From Cymodocea nodosa (Eukaryota > Streptophyta > Magnoliopsida > Alismatales > Cymodoceaceae): a DNA stretch of 64,000 nt. A program made the translations under genes and the position numbers. Positions 14,201 through 26,200 of the stretch are shown piece by piece. The stretch covers positions 260,501 through 324,500 of the forward strand of contig JAZBRI010000003.1 of the NCBI GenBank assembly GCA_036874045.1. Direction: 5' to 3'. Numbering within the stretch: position 1 is the stretch's first letter; every line of letters begins with the position of its first letter. The notes under the pieces are model-generated. The model had not been told where the DNA came from. It saw only the letters and a list, made by a program, of their open reading frames with translations, and did not search any database.

Positions 14201-17200
14201 ATTTATTCAGCCCTTGTTCAGAATTTTCTTCATTCTTTAATGTTAGATGATAGAAGTATTAACAAAGGTTGCAATCTAATAATAGTATATTTACTATGCT
14301 AGGTTTACCTACTTGTAACTAGGTATATTAGATGGAGTTGTGTGGTTTAAACTATTCCAATATAGAATTTTGATTTAAGTTAAATAAAACATATTGCAAT
14401 ATGTATTTAACATTTAACAGAAGTTTAGTGGCACCAGTACACAAGCATACGTGGGACAGTTGGGATGTGGTCCATATATGTGTTGAATCTGCAAGAAAAA
14501 TTTATTAAGCCTTATACAGTCATCTAGGGAATACTCTTTGCTTGCTGCTTTTGAGGTCAATATGCAGCCACATGTAGTTTACCGCATCTATAACATTGTG
14601 TCCAGCACATACAGTTTGGTTTTAGACTCTATGGCATATTTTAAATTCACCACTCATCAATTAACCTTTTTCGGACAATTGGTTTGGATGTGATCCTAGA
14701 TGTAATTCTGATATTCATTTGACCTTTGCAGTGTATTCTGATAAGAGCATAAAAATTCAGTAATCATCCTTTATGGAAATTATATATGACAGTAAAATGA
14801 TGGCCTATGTGAGTAAAAGACAAATACAAACAACAAGAAATCATCTTGTGATCCTACCTCATGAATGCCACTCATCCTCTATTCTCCAGGTTTAGGATTA
14901 AGATGGAATGTGTTTCCAAAAATTTGAACTACAAGCTAAAACATTCATTAGTGGACAAGAAGTTAGAAACATAAAAACTTGCATTTCAAACTCTTGTAAA
15001 ATTTATTTTAAGTTTCAAATTTTTAGCTTGTGCATATTTCATTTTTGTTATGGGATGTGGCTTTTCTATGCTAATAGATGACATGTTTGTTGTATTCATG
15101 AAGGTATTAGTGGATGAAATTTCTGTGCTTGAGAAGCAAAAAGATGATCTTGAGGCTGAACTGGAAAAGGTAACAAAAATTTCACTTTGAGAAGCCATTC
15201 CATGCCTGGATAGTTTCAACCCCTAACATCAATTTTTTAGCCCATTCTTATAGAGTGGTGTAAAAGCAAGCTCGATCTGTTTAATCCAAGTTTAACTTGA
15301 CATCTTCTGTTGGATAAGAAGATAGCCCCATTATAGATGATATTATATTCATCATTAGCGGGAAAGTGGTTAATTTGATTCTTTTATGTTAAAAAATTAA
15401 AATTACATTAGCATACATTAAGACATATCTCCTTGAATTTCCTTAGTTATTTCATCCATAACTAAGATAAAGAAATATGAATTTAAAGAAGATCCTTAAT
15501 GTAAATCTGTTTATTAGAAATTATTTAGTTTCTCTTCTTATAATTTTAACATTGGTAATTTTTTTTTATACATATCTTTTAGAGTATCAATATAACGTAT
15601 AAGTAGTCTTTTTTTTTTTCAATACCCATTATAATAGTTTCTAGGTATTCTATCATAAGCTTTTTCTAAATTAATAAAAATCATGTGAATGTCCTTTTTC
15701 TCAACTTTAAAATTTTCTATTAGTTTTCTTAATAAATGAATAGCTTCTATCATTAACCTAACTAGTATAAACTCAAGTTGACTTTCTATGATTTTAGTTA
15801 TATACGTTAGTTTTTTTTGATTATCCTTTCTCATAGTTTCATAGTATGACTCATTAACTTAATATTATGATAATTATTACAATTTTATATGTTTTCCTTA
15901 CTTTTAAATATTGATGTTAAAGAGTTCTTTCTTCATTCATGTAGCATCTTCTTTGTATTTAAAAATATATTAAAAAACTTATTTAACTAATTAATCTCTA
16001 CTTCACCTGTATAATTCCTCACCTCAATGAGAACATCATATGATCTAATAACTTTCTTATATTTCATTTTCTTAATAGCTTATTTTACCTCCAAATTATT
16101 AGTTCTTCTAAAATAACTATAGTTTATGTCCTTTACACTACTAGTCAAATTTTACATATAAAAGTTTCTTATGGTAGATTCATCAAAAAGTTTATTAAAA
16201 TACCTAAATTTATCTTTCATTTTACTAAAAATCTATCATCTACATACTTAATATACTTGACTTAAATATCTATATTTTGTTTTTGTAGTCTTAATCAATT
16301 TATATATATTATTGTTTCCTTATTTTATGTTTAAACTTTCATATAATTCCTTGTAGACCTAATTTTTAACTTCACTAACAATTTTCGTAGTATTCTTTTT
16401 GTATTTTTTTTGTTAGTTGACAATTTTTACATATATGTAACTACTTAACGATAATCCTCTTCCTTTATCTAGACTTGGCACTAGCTGGCTATGTAGGAAT
16501 TAACCTCCATGAGTGGTGTTTAAACCTTTGAAGTTTTGACGCACTTAAATCATACATTTCCTATAATGTGATTGTCATCCATATTGATTTTTTGGTTGAT
16601 AAATTATATGGGATATCATCTTAGATGTATAAGCACTGGACTTCCTCCAATTGTTAAATTTATTGTAGGTGAAAAGCTCCCTAACAGCTGCTCTTACACG
16701 CCTTAAAAAGACTAGGGAAGAGAGGGACAAATTTGATGAAGCAAGTAATGAAATTCTTATACACTTGAAAACAAAGGTTCGATACCTTTCTACTATCTTT
16801 TGAATTATAATTATTTTGATTTCAGAAAATGCAATCGTTTTTCATCTTGTGAACTTACAGGAGGATGATCTTTTGAGATCCATAGCATTATGTAGAGTTG
16901 AGGTAGATGTTGTACGTACATGGATCAATTTCCTGGAAGACACTTGGCTTCTCCAGAGATCACACGCAGAACTAAGAGAGAAGCAGCTAAAGTAGGCCTC
17001 TTTTTCTAGACGTTCAACCAATAGCATTTAAAATGTAGCATATGTTGCTAAACCTCTAAAGATGAATTCTTCTTACTTGTTCTCATTGGTTGATATTTTA
17101 TTCAATATTACGGATATGCTATTTTGATAATTTACACTGATCTGTAGTTAATTTTTTTCATGCTGAAGTGGAGAGTTAGAGAAATATGGAAAATACTTTC

Positions 17201-18191
17201 TGAAGGTTATCAACCATCATGTCTTGGCTTGTAAGGTACAAATGTTTGCTGCAAGCTACAGGACATCTGATCTTCATTCTTATATAGCGATCGATCATAT
17301 AAGCATATACTTATATTGTGCATTTGCATTGTAAAGGAAGAACTGGGGGCTATGATAAATCAAATTAGAAAATCTTCGTGCAATCTGAGGGACTTCAGCG
17401 AGGGGTACTGCACATCATATTTCATACATATGGCCTAGCAGCTTAGCAACGATGTTCTCCCTCATTTTCCTTGCCATGATATTCTCATTTATGAAGTTTG
17501 GGTCTGGTGTAGCAGGTTAGACACGACACTCACTGCTGACACCACCTTACCAACAGAACCAAACCGTAAAAGGATTCTTGAAGAAGAATATCTGAAAGTT
17601 GAGGCGAAGGTTCGTCATGCAGCTTTACTTTCAAACTATTGAGTGACTTAGAAGATACGTTCTATTCGTAAATATGATTTTTTATGTTCATAATATATGC
17701 TCCTGTCTTAGCAGGTTATAACCATTTTTACAGTAATTAATAACATGAAAGAACTGCTCATTGCTAAGCAAAGTACTGACAGGTTTGTAACTTATCGTCA
17801 TTATAAGCTTTGAATTGCTGTTTAAATACTTGATCTACATGGAAAAATGTGGCGCAGGGGTGACTTTGATGAGGTTAACAAGCTGATTGTAGATATTGAG
17901 AGAATGAGAGAAGAATTTAGGTCAGTCGAGAGACCAACTCTAGATATGGAGACTACATCAATAAAGCCGGCTGCTCCTGCCAAGGAAAGATTGCAAAAGA
18001 GCTCTTCTCGCCTATGGAGAGCAAGCTCATCCAGAGGGAAAGATCTCAAGTCTTCAAAATCTTCTGTAATAATGGCGTATAATGAATTGGATCCAGAAGG
18101 AGCACTGGCGAAGCTTGAAACTGAATTCCAAAAGGACAGTAAAAACAGTTCTTCGGAAGATATCGTAGGCTGGGAATTCGATGGCATTTAG
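2084..18191 (+). CDS. Plant-specific coiled-coil protein, 17 exons, 5' end incomplete
   Basis: Exons: 2084-2284, 3336-3431, 4049-4101, 9141-9237, 9833-9906, 11240-11357, 11917-12027, 12655-12731, 13416-13482, 15104-15169, 16669-16776, 16861-16991, 17169-17235, 17337-17404, 17516-17609, 17715-17782, 17858-18191. All phases agree, giving 609 residues to the TAG stop. The first exon starts in phase with no ATG, so the N-terminus lies upstream. Recognisable blocks are AVSCRGSDRIELLRRWL near the start, a VDSDSGHGLMNFWEVFLRSQ segment, a long charged helical middle (VLVDEISVLEKQKDDLEAEL, then LTRLKKTREERDKFDEASNE) and a basic Ser-rich region before the C-terminal WEFDGI. The heptad-like charged segments suggest coiled coil; such plant proteins are often labelled paramyosin-like. 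I know no established function and propose none. The intron after 12027 starts with GC. Confidence 0.85.
5239..5286. repeat. (AT)n microsatellite
   Basis: About 24 uninterrupted AT units inside the hAT-like element, directly before the LINE-derived segment. Confidence 0.95.
5340..5860 (+). pseudogene. Decayed non-LTR retrotransposon (LINE) reverse transcriptase fragment
   Basis: The + strand encodes VFVDLEKAYDRV, the hallmark palm-domain segment of LINE reverse transcriptases. It is followed after stops by fragments resembling the family's C-terminal part (WTILYGSRY, then VAKIYMLR and a MSDDTIRDKL stretch). Stops and frame changes break it up, so it is dead. It lies within the hAT-like element. 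Confidence 0.75.
7255..7800. repeat. Repeat with AACCAGT/ACTGGTT motifs, relative of the one at 10430-10940
   Basis: The stretch has repeated 'caactggtcacccagactggttgaatc' type words next to a 'gatgtcataa' word, and ends with 'actggtcggttcaccaagtcaagcagttcaag'. The same vocabulary occurs in opposite orientation near 10860-10910 (gatgtcatatggtccaacc). This looks like two copies of one dispersed element in introns of the same gene. Family and ends were not determined. Confidence 0.4.
7870..8760. mobile_element. GC-rich insertion, probable hAT-type fragment
   Basis: A GC-rich block (about 7880-8100, with cggcccggccc and gggcctgg words) sits in AT-rich intron DNA. It is followed by a CT-rich tract (8340-8450) and a segment ending in ccaattaacacct at about 8744-8756. 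Read on the other strand that end begins aggtgttaattgggg, close to the usual ends of Ac-like hAT elements. I found no matching left end or target duplication, and the open frames over the GC-rich part carry no recognisable domain. Confidence 0.35.
10430..10940. repeat. Repeat related to the one at 7255-7800
   Basis: Contains gactgaaccagcaagg near the left side and aaccagttaaaccagtcag near the right, beside gatgtcatatgg. The shared words run in the opposite orientation to those at 7255-7800. It lies in the intron between the exons ending at 9906 and starting at 11240. Confidence 0.4.
13548..14060. mobile_element. Short hAT-like MITE with perfect 8-bp target duplication
   Basis: Both flanks carry cacaaaat (13540-13547 and 14061-14068), an exact 8-base duplication. 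The left end contains ggtaaaatgaattcacgag. The right end, read on the other strand, starts taggggcaaaatgggtcacg, so the ends are imperfect inverted repeats. At 513 bases with no coding capacity it is a non-autonomous hAT-type element in the intron after the exon ending at 13482. Confidence 0.75.
15390..16450 (-). pseudogene. Decayed LINE fragment, antisense to the host gene
   Basis: On the minus strand 15619-15834 encodes EAIHLLRKLIENFKVEKKD followed by MIFINLEKAYDRIPR. This is the LINE reverse-transcriptase segment with the Leu-Glu-Lys-Ala-Tyr-Asp core. The surrounding AT-rich DNA probably belongs to the same insertion, but only the open part is certain; the outer limits given are estimates. 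It sits in the intron between the exons ending at 15169 and starting at 16669. Confidence 0.7.
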
Positions 18192-19860
18192 CAGGAAGGT
18201 AGGTTAATTTGAAGGTCAACCATCTATACAAACGGCACGCAGTGCAGTGGTTCGGCAATTGGACCACATAGCACACGGCAAAATTATATACCGGGACTTC
18301 GGACAGGGTTGCCACACCAAGCAAGCGTTCTTTCTTGCCACATGGAGCTTGTAGGGTTTGTAGATTATTTTGTAGATTATTGTGGAAAGCAAAGCAAGAT
18401 GTATCATCATGTAATCAACGGATAAAAATTCTTCACATAAATATAATAAATGGAAGAAAATTCTTCAAACCTCTGGGGCCGTCACATCAATATCAATTCA
18501 CCAGGGTTCTATTGTCTTGCATATTGCAATTCTGTTGGAACGTCCTTCACCCATTGCCGTTACCAACACCATCCTGTGCTGGCATTCTTACCTTACCACT
18601 ATGAGCACATGCAAATCTCTAATTGCCGGTTATGCATCAAGCTGCGTATGGATTTCAATTTGAAGCGTGTTCCTTTCATAAACTTTGCGAAAGAAGAGAA
18701 TATCAATTATGTTATCCATTGTCGGTAAGATCTAAATCCTGATGTTCATATATATTTTTTATCGATTCAAACAAAGAAAAGAGGATGTCAACCAATTCTA
18801 GCAAAGTAATTCAAGATTCATATCCTTAGCAGTAGGAAAAATTCCAGGTTTCTCATTCCTTCTGTATTTAATTACTCCGTTCTTTTCTTTTCTTTTCTTT
18901 TCTTTTCTTTTCTTTTCCTGCAAATGCTAAGATTTCGTTGATGGATGATCTTAGCCAAGATGACATACATGGTTCCAGGTTTCAGAACAGGAATTTTAAC
19001 ACACCATCTGTGTTTAATTAATCTGGGAAGCACCAGTACTCACATGCATGGCGCAGGGGAAATGAAGGTGGTGACAACTGCAAAAGGTGGCGTCAGGGTT
19101 CTTCCTTTTACCGCTTGGAAGAGAAGAGGGAGGTGAGGGGTGGTTGCGATCGATCATGAAGGAAAAAAAGCTTAGTTTTTTTTCTCTCTCTTTTAAAACG
19201 ATGGTATTGTTCTCTGAAATATAAAAAAAGAAAGGGCCAATTAATCAACCACACCGTCTAGCTATATACATAACTGTTAGGAGGAAGACAAAAGCTGGTT
19301 GGCTCAATGTTCTGTCCAAGAGCAGACATGTTCTTTGGCTGAGCAATACAATAATCTCATCTCTCTCCTGCGCACCTCCACTTGTCTGAGTGAAAGAGGC
19401 AGCAGCAGCAGCAGCAGCGGCAGCGGACATGATGACTGGTTTAGAAAAGTAATCAAGCTTTTCTTCGTTAACGACAAGTGGGCAACGTCACGAGGAAGGA
19501 GAAATCTCCAACTCCCTGTAAAGTTATGGAATTCTTGCATTCTTCTTTGATCAGAATGATGATGGCAACGTTTTCTGTCTTCACCGACATTCAAAGCAAT
19601 GCTGATAATAAGAATCTGTAGCTTTTGATCAAAATGGCATCCACTTGGGTTTTGTTTTTTTTCTTTCTTCAGTTTTACACGAAATAAATGATAATCAGCG
19701 TAGATTTGAAAGGAGGGAGCAGCACTTCCGGCCACTGCACTTAACATTGTAGAATGTGTGGTAGTTAAGGTCCCCACCAACCAATGCCATGGGGGGGGGG
19801 GGGGGGTAAATAACTTTGGTATTGAAAACAAAATAGCGGTCATACGAGAGATTTTAAGAG
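18192..19860. other. Intergenic: 3' region of the coiled-coil gene and upstream region of the MAKR gene
   Basis: The first few hundred bases are probably the 3' UTR of the upstream gene. A (TTTTC)n microsatellite lies at about 18880-18917, a (CAG)n run at 19403-19424, and a run of 16 G at 19791-19806. An open frame of about 190 codons on the minus strand crosses the homopolymer and has no family features, so I do not call it a gene. Confidence 0.5.
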
Positions 19861-20046
19861 ATGACCGGCGACCCAATCCAATCTATTTACGCACTTGCTT
19901 GCTTGTGGGCAAAAGCTGAATCATTCCACCGGTCCATGGCCTGCCTGACTGCCTCCTTCCCCCCCACCTACCCCAGTTCAAATCAAACCCCCCTCCCCCG
20001 GCCGCACGGACCGTCGCCCACATCAGAAAGAGCGAAGATAGACGTG

Positions 20047-20928
20047 ATGAATCGATCGGGCGTGGCAAGAAATCACCAACACCAGCCCCAAGAAGACGAA
20101 GAAGATTACATTGACATGGACATCAGCTCCATGGCCGACTTTGAGTTCCACCTCTCCACCACCACCGCCGAAAAGGAACCAACCACTTCGCCTGCGGATG
20201 AGCTCTTCCACGGAGGCAAGCTGCTTCCTCTCCATCTCCATCTTCCCCCACGGATGGAAATGGTGCTCGAGAACCGTACCACTCAGCATCATCGACGTCG
20301 TCGATCGGGAGAAGGAGAGCGAGAGGTCTCTGAAGAAATTCCGATCCCTCCAACGACGGCATTCACAGGCACAGGCTCTCGTTCGGTAGGTGGGGGGTTG
20401 ACCGGCTTAGAAGATTTGTTGGATACAAAGAGGAGGCGGGCGTCCAAGAAGAAACTCTCGTACTTGGGTCACAAGTTGAAGGCTTCGACGGCTTATCTCA
20501 GATCCCTCCTCTTCTTGAAATCCACGCGTTCCTGTGAGCCCAGGGAAAGCGCAAGTGGAAGGAAAAACTCATTTTGGCCGACCAGAGGAGAGAGAGGTCT
20601 CACTGGCAAGGAGAGGAGTGTGTCGTCTCATCATCATCATAGGAAGTCCTTCTCTGGTGCAATCAATAACCACATGCAACCCAAGAGCTCACAATCCTCG
20701 TCATCTTCATCGTCCTGCTCCCCTTCGTCTTTGATGCCAATGCTGGAGAGGAGCGCCAGTGCGAAGTCGGACGGGGAGGATTCCATTCAGGGAGCAATTG
20801 CATACTGTAAGAAATCTCTGATCGCTGGTAGGAAAAGTGCAAGCGATGTTGGCACCTGTTCCTTTTCGGTTGCAAGGATTGTTGTGACGTGCGAGGAGAT
20901 GGACAGGCCAAGCTTCAGCAGGGGATGA
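20047..20928 (+). CDS. Probable membrane-associated kinase regulator (MAKR/BKI1 family)
   Basis: A single-exon gene of 293 residues. Family members are phosphorylated adaptor/inhibitor proteins that sit at the plasma membrane and bind receptor kinases. Diagnostic blocks are EEDYIDMDISS with ADFEFHLS (near residues 17-38), ADELFHGGKLLPLHL (about 50-65), a basic stretch KRRRASKKKLSYLGHKLK of the kind used for membrane attachment, a Ser-rich segment, and SIQGAIAYCKKS near the C-terminus, which resembles the kinase-interacting tail. The frame is open further upstream to 19861, but I chose the ATG at 20047 because the family motif follows closely and the upstream part is low-complexity. The C-terminal extension after the SIQGAIAYCKKS block is not one I recognise. 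It is most like MAKR3/MAKR4, but the exact member is not assigned. Confidence 0.85.
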   Translation: MNRSGVARNHQHQPQEDEEDYIDMDISSMADFEFHLSTTTAEKEPTTSPADELFHGGKLLPLHLHLPPRMEMVLENRTTQHHRRRRSGEGEREVSEEIPIPPTTAFTGTGSRSVGGGLTGLEDLLDTKRRRASKKKLSYLGHKLKASTAYLRSLLFLKSTRSCEPRESASGRKNSFWPTRGERGLTGKERSVSSHHHHRKSFSGAINNHMQPKSSQSSSSSSSCSPSSLMPMLERSASAKSDGEDSIQGAIAYCKKSLIAGRKSASDVGTCSFSVARIVVTCEEMDRPSFSRG

Positions 20929-23291
20929 CGACGACGATGGTTTCTTATTCATTTTTTGGGGTGTTCGTAATTTTGTTCCTCCTCTGTGTGATGTTGTCCA
21001 TGTATGTTCGTCCCTTCTTTATTTATTTATGTTTTGGAAGCAAGTGACTGGAATCCCTCCAGAGATTCAAAATCTCAACCCATGCTCTTGTTCTGCCCAA
21101 TTCCAACAACAAAATCTCTTTCATGCATGGGTCGGTTGACATATTCCTCCACCAACGCCTTTTTCTTGAGCATGGAATTGAAGCTAATCTCCCATTAATT
21201 CTGCCAAGCCCTATTCAGCATTTCCCATGTCCACAAAAAGACTTCATCGCTTTGTGTGTGTGTCTGTACCAAGCCAAGGGTGTTCAAATTGATTGATTGG
21301 CAACTAGGGATTTCATAATGATAATGCTTTCATTTGGATTCAAACTTGAGTCTTCTTCCCTCGAAGTAGTAGAGTAAAAGATCAACCCTAAGTCTTTAAT
21401 TCCAATCTTGATGTCTACATTTATTTACTGATTTCAATTTTATAACATCAATTTGACTGTGCTTCAAAAGACGAGCTTGTAACCACACACACACACACAC
21501 CAAAAAGTACAGTGGCACAATGAGACTAAAGAGCACTCTTCAGGCAAATAATAATAATCTGATTAACTAATGAATGTATGTAATGGATGCATGTAAGGAA
21601 TATATTCCACTGAATCTCCACCAGCTGAACTCAGTTGAGTAATTGGGTTTGCGGCCTTATCTGACCTTGCATAACATGGGATCCATTAGGAGTTGCAAAT
21701 AAAATTAATAAAAAACAGCTGAAACCAATTTTTGCTTTCCATCTTCAAAAGGAAAACAACAAAAAATTCAAAAAGACTCACTTGTCTAGTAGGAAAAGTA
21801 GATTCTGCTTTTACATAAAAAAGAACCTCCTTTTCCTGTAAGTGATAGGAGGAGTGTACATAAATTACGTGCCATACGGCAAAAATATCATAAAACAGTA
21901 CAATCCCTACCTAGATTATGAAAAATCTGGATTGTTAACATCAAGATTAGATCAGCAAACACTTTGAGATAGAAGTAAGTCTATGTCACTTCCTTGAAGA
22001 ATAGTTTTATTCTAGCAAAAGGCTTGCAAGCCACAAGCTTGATGGGTTCATGCATATGGGAACATTTGTTTTCTAATGAGTGACATGAATCCAGAGACTG
22101 CCATTGCACCTCTGGGATTTTTTTTTTTTTTTCGGTTTCCTCCCTGATCCAGTGACCCTGACAATTTTCGTTGCACTGCATGTGCCTTCACAGGACAGCA
22201 GAAATGGTCATCTGAGATCTGCATGAAAGTTTTTGAAAAATAAAACAGGAAAAGCAGAATGCGATTGAAGCAGGGGAACCTGTGGTCCTTCCTTTTTCTC
22301 AACTTTTCATCGTCTTTCAGAAGTTTACTTTTAACTGCAATTGGGTATAAAGTATGGAATTATCGAGAAATAAAAGACTGCAAAACATTTAAGGCATGGC
22401 TTTTCAGGTCGGAACATTTTATATATATGATCATGAGTCGGAGGAGGTCAATGACCTCATGAACAAGGGAAAGCAGATATCAGCTCATCGTATTAATCAT
22501 GGCTCTTTTAAAGACAATGGCCTTGTGAACAAGAGAAGGGAGATACAAGAAACCAATTTCGAAAGTAAAAAAACATAACCCATGATCATTGAATCCCGCA
22601 CATTCTCTCTTTTCCCTTCGATTTCCTTGGAGTAGAGCGATGAAGGATTTTCTTTCGGCTTGATAAAATTCTGGCATAAAACTTTTTAGAGACATAGAGA
22701 ATCTCAAAAAGTGAAGTGGTTTCAAACAATCACATGACCACGACTTCTAATAAAAACTTTCAACTTCTCAATAAAAAAGCAAGGCATACATGTAACTTCT
22801 AGAGAAACTCCATTTTACCATCTTCCAAAATTCTCCCTAGTTATTAACAAACTGACATTATTTATAGTTTTTCAGGTGCAAGCCTCCAACCAGGTCCACT
22901 TTGAAAAGAACACTTTTGTACCAATGCAATTGTGTAATTTAGATGAATAAATTACAACCCAAAACAATGGGAAAACATTTATCCCATTGCATACGAATAA
23001 ATAATTAGAAAATATTCATTATATTGGCATTGTAAACCAAATTTACGATTTAACTTGTATCCTAATATGCACTTCGGCAACTTATAAAAGAAATTGTTAC
23101 CCAAAAAAGCTTATAAAAGAAATCATATAAAAGAGATTATTTCACCACAGCAAACAAGTTGTCTTCGTTGCTGTGAACCAAGTATTCAGGCAATATGAGA
23201 GAAGTTAGCTACTTCTCTTATTCAACTACCAAAATTCAAAAGTTAAATGTTTAGAAATGCTTTTCTCGGTTAATTAAAGTTTGAAGTTCGT
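20929..23291. other. Intergenic region between converging genes
   Basis: Lies between the 3' ends of the MAKR gene (+) and the Nudix gene (-). It holds a short (AC)n run near 21484-21500 and a run of about 14 T at 22120-22134. Open frames are short and without family features. No RNA gene or element was recognised. Confidence 0.5.
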
Positions 23292-26200
23292 TCATGCTCG
23301 TTTCAAAGTTCCTATCAACTCATATAGTGCAAATCCACCTTGATGACAACCTGGCATTTTTGTTGTAAAGTGAACCATATCTTCCTGGTAGTATACACCA
23401 TTAGCTTAATTAGAATAAGAAAAACATACACTAGAGTATTTTGATTAAAAAATTATAAATAAAAAAGTTCTTACCCTTGGAACACTGTGAAGTCTAGTAG
23501 ATTCATAACCATCTTGAGCACGAGAGTAAAGCTCATGCACTTCTTTGGATAGCATGTAAGACTTGATAAAGAAAAAAGCAGTTGGTCTCACATTCAGCAA
23601 CCGTTGGGATACACCAATGAAAATAGGATCACTCTACATGATGATTAGATTGTGAGGTGATAGAACAATGATTTTAAGTAATAATTTCAAATTCTCCCTT
23701 CAAAATAACATTATAAACAACACAAGTATTAATTAATAATAATGAATGCAAATAAATGTATGATACATCCTTTCATAAAAAATTAAGATGGTCGTTGATC
23801 ATAATGGCAACTGCAATATACGCTGAAGTCTATGTATGAAAGATGTCATATTTTCTAAATAATTTTTAAAGCATGAATGTAGTAGGAAATTTGGCTTAAA
23901 GTCTATTATAAAATAATTATAACAAATTTCGTTATTCAAGTGTTATTATTATGAGATCAAGTTTGTGTTTATATTATAGAGAAAATTATCACATTATCTA
24001 CGAGAATAATATGATTCTTTATGTGGTTACTCAACTAGAGCACATTCAGGAACTCCAATTTCTTCTACAACCTCACGAGTAATACCATCAAACATCTCCT
24101 CGGAAACTTTGTTCAGAAGTTCGGGTGCTATGACTTTGTCGCTTTGATGGCCCGATACACCAATTTCTTGTGGCTATAAATCAATAAAAAACTTAATTAG
24201 TAAACTTCACGAGTCAGGGGTGCATGACATGAAAGAAATAAGTTAATCTAGTAGTTCACATTGATATTTGCATTAAATAATATACACGGAACATAAAATG
24301 AAATAAATACATAACAAAGTAACGTTCTGTCTTTTGCAATAATTCTTTCACAGTTTTATCGTTGTTTAATTAAGGCATCATATTAATCATGCAATTATTT
24401 TATACAATTTTTCAGAAAGTTACAACCAAGCTCGATGAAATTTATTTCCTAAATGATTCGACAAAACTGCATCCAAAACTAGCCGTCTAATTGTCAACAT
24501 GCCAGGAGATGTCCCAAAACATACGGAGCATAAAAAGTCCAAATGGGAAAAAATAAAAAATGCTATCCAACCTATAAGATTCTTTACATAAGAATAAGGT
24601 AAGAAGCAATTTTACCCATTTCAAAATATGCACTCGATGTATTATTTGATGCATAATCAGATGTGGACCTTAACCTTTAAATTTTTAATACATAATGCAC
24701 GTTTTTTCATAATGCCACATTTTATATAACTATAAAAACTATCATGTTAATATTGTACCTTCACTAAGCTAAATGAAATAAAAAAGATCGATTACGTTTT
24801 CCATCAAATTCCAAATTAAAAATATATGATAAGGAAATGAAAATTCCACTTATTGCTTTCTTCCCATGTGTCAATTCTTGTGTTTCTTGCACTTCAAAGC
24901 TTCCTTCTTAGTCACAAGTGATTTCATAGAAATTACTTTATATATAATAAAAATACTTATGATATGCCAATAATATGTATATGGTAACAGAACAGTACCT
25001 CAGAATGTCCACCAGGGAACACATAGTGCCCAGGGAACTCCCCTACATTATTACTTCTTTGCAATACAAGAATCATGTTGTCAGCAGTCTCTACAATTGC
25101 ACCATTTCCCAAGGGATTTGATGTGTGTTGGCACCTTACAGTTTCATCTATCAAACTCCAAGCTCAGCAATGAAAATTAATGAATGAACATAAGTGCAGA
25201 AATATCATCCAATCCTCATGAATGTTGAAAAACAAATCACTACAGTACAATAATGGTGGCAAAGAAGATGCCTAGTAGAATGAGACATTTCTCAAGTATT
25301 AAGAAAAATAATCACGTGTAAAAGTTGATGATAATCAAACCAGTACTAACCACTAGGTTTCATAGAATATTCCTACATATTAATGCATAAATGAAGTATA
25401 TGAGAAGTAATCTTGAATTTAAAGAAGAAAATATTACCATCTGAAGGGACAAGAAAATCCTCCCATAGAGGATTTAAGTTCGTTCCCACAAAGGTCCTGA
25501 AAAACAGCCATAAAGAGAATGTATCACTGGAGATCAGAAGGAAAAATGTGTTTCCAAGAGCATCAACATCCAGACTCACAAATCCAGTGAATCAGGAAAA
25601 CGATTTAACATATGTTTGATTGTTTCCTGTTTGTGGTGCACCCATGAGAGGACGGTCTTTGTACAGAACTTTTTGTTAGATATATTCTTCATTTTGAAAT
25701 TCCTTACTTTTATTTTCTTATTCCACCTTTTCAAGAAGAAATGTGGAATAGCTTTACTTCTGACTAGTTTCAAAGTTCATACCATTTCTTCTCTTCTTGA
25801 AAATAGATAAAGTTGACACATCCACACAAGAAATCCTCTAAATTCATCTATAGGTCGAACAAGATCACATTGGCATTTGTAAAATAATAATATGGAATAC
25901 ACACCTATAATCAGTAAGCCCCAAATGGAAGCATATAGAAGATGCTTCACCAGAACCATCTACTTGCTTCAAGGAATGCCCTGCGTACTTGCAATAAATT
26001 TCACATGAAATCTTCAGCCAAGTCAAAGTAAAGCAAGGAAGCCAACATGGGAAATAAGGAACCCACCTAAAAGTCAAGATGAAATTAGTAACCTACGAAA
26101 TAAATTTGCTTGCAGCCAAAAATAGACATTCTTCTTCAACAATGTTTGGTTTGTAATCTGCTACTTCCAATCAGCAATGGAGTAGTGTTTCTTTGAAAAC

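Noticed and set aside
19304-19876. Open frame of about 190 codons on the minus strand
   Set aside because: It crosses a 16-base homopolymer and a CAG run, has no family motif, and overlaps the upstream region of the MAKR gene.
22259-22578. Possible small genes at 22.3-22.6 kb
   Set aside because: Short overlapping frames on both strands, no motif and no splice signals consistent with a gene.
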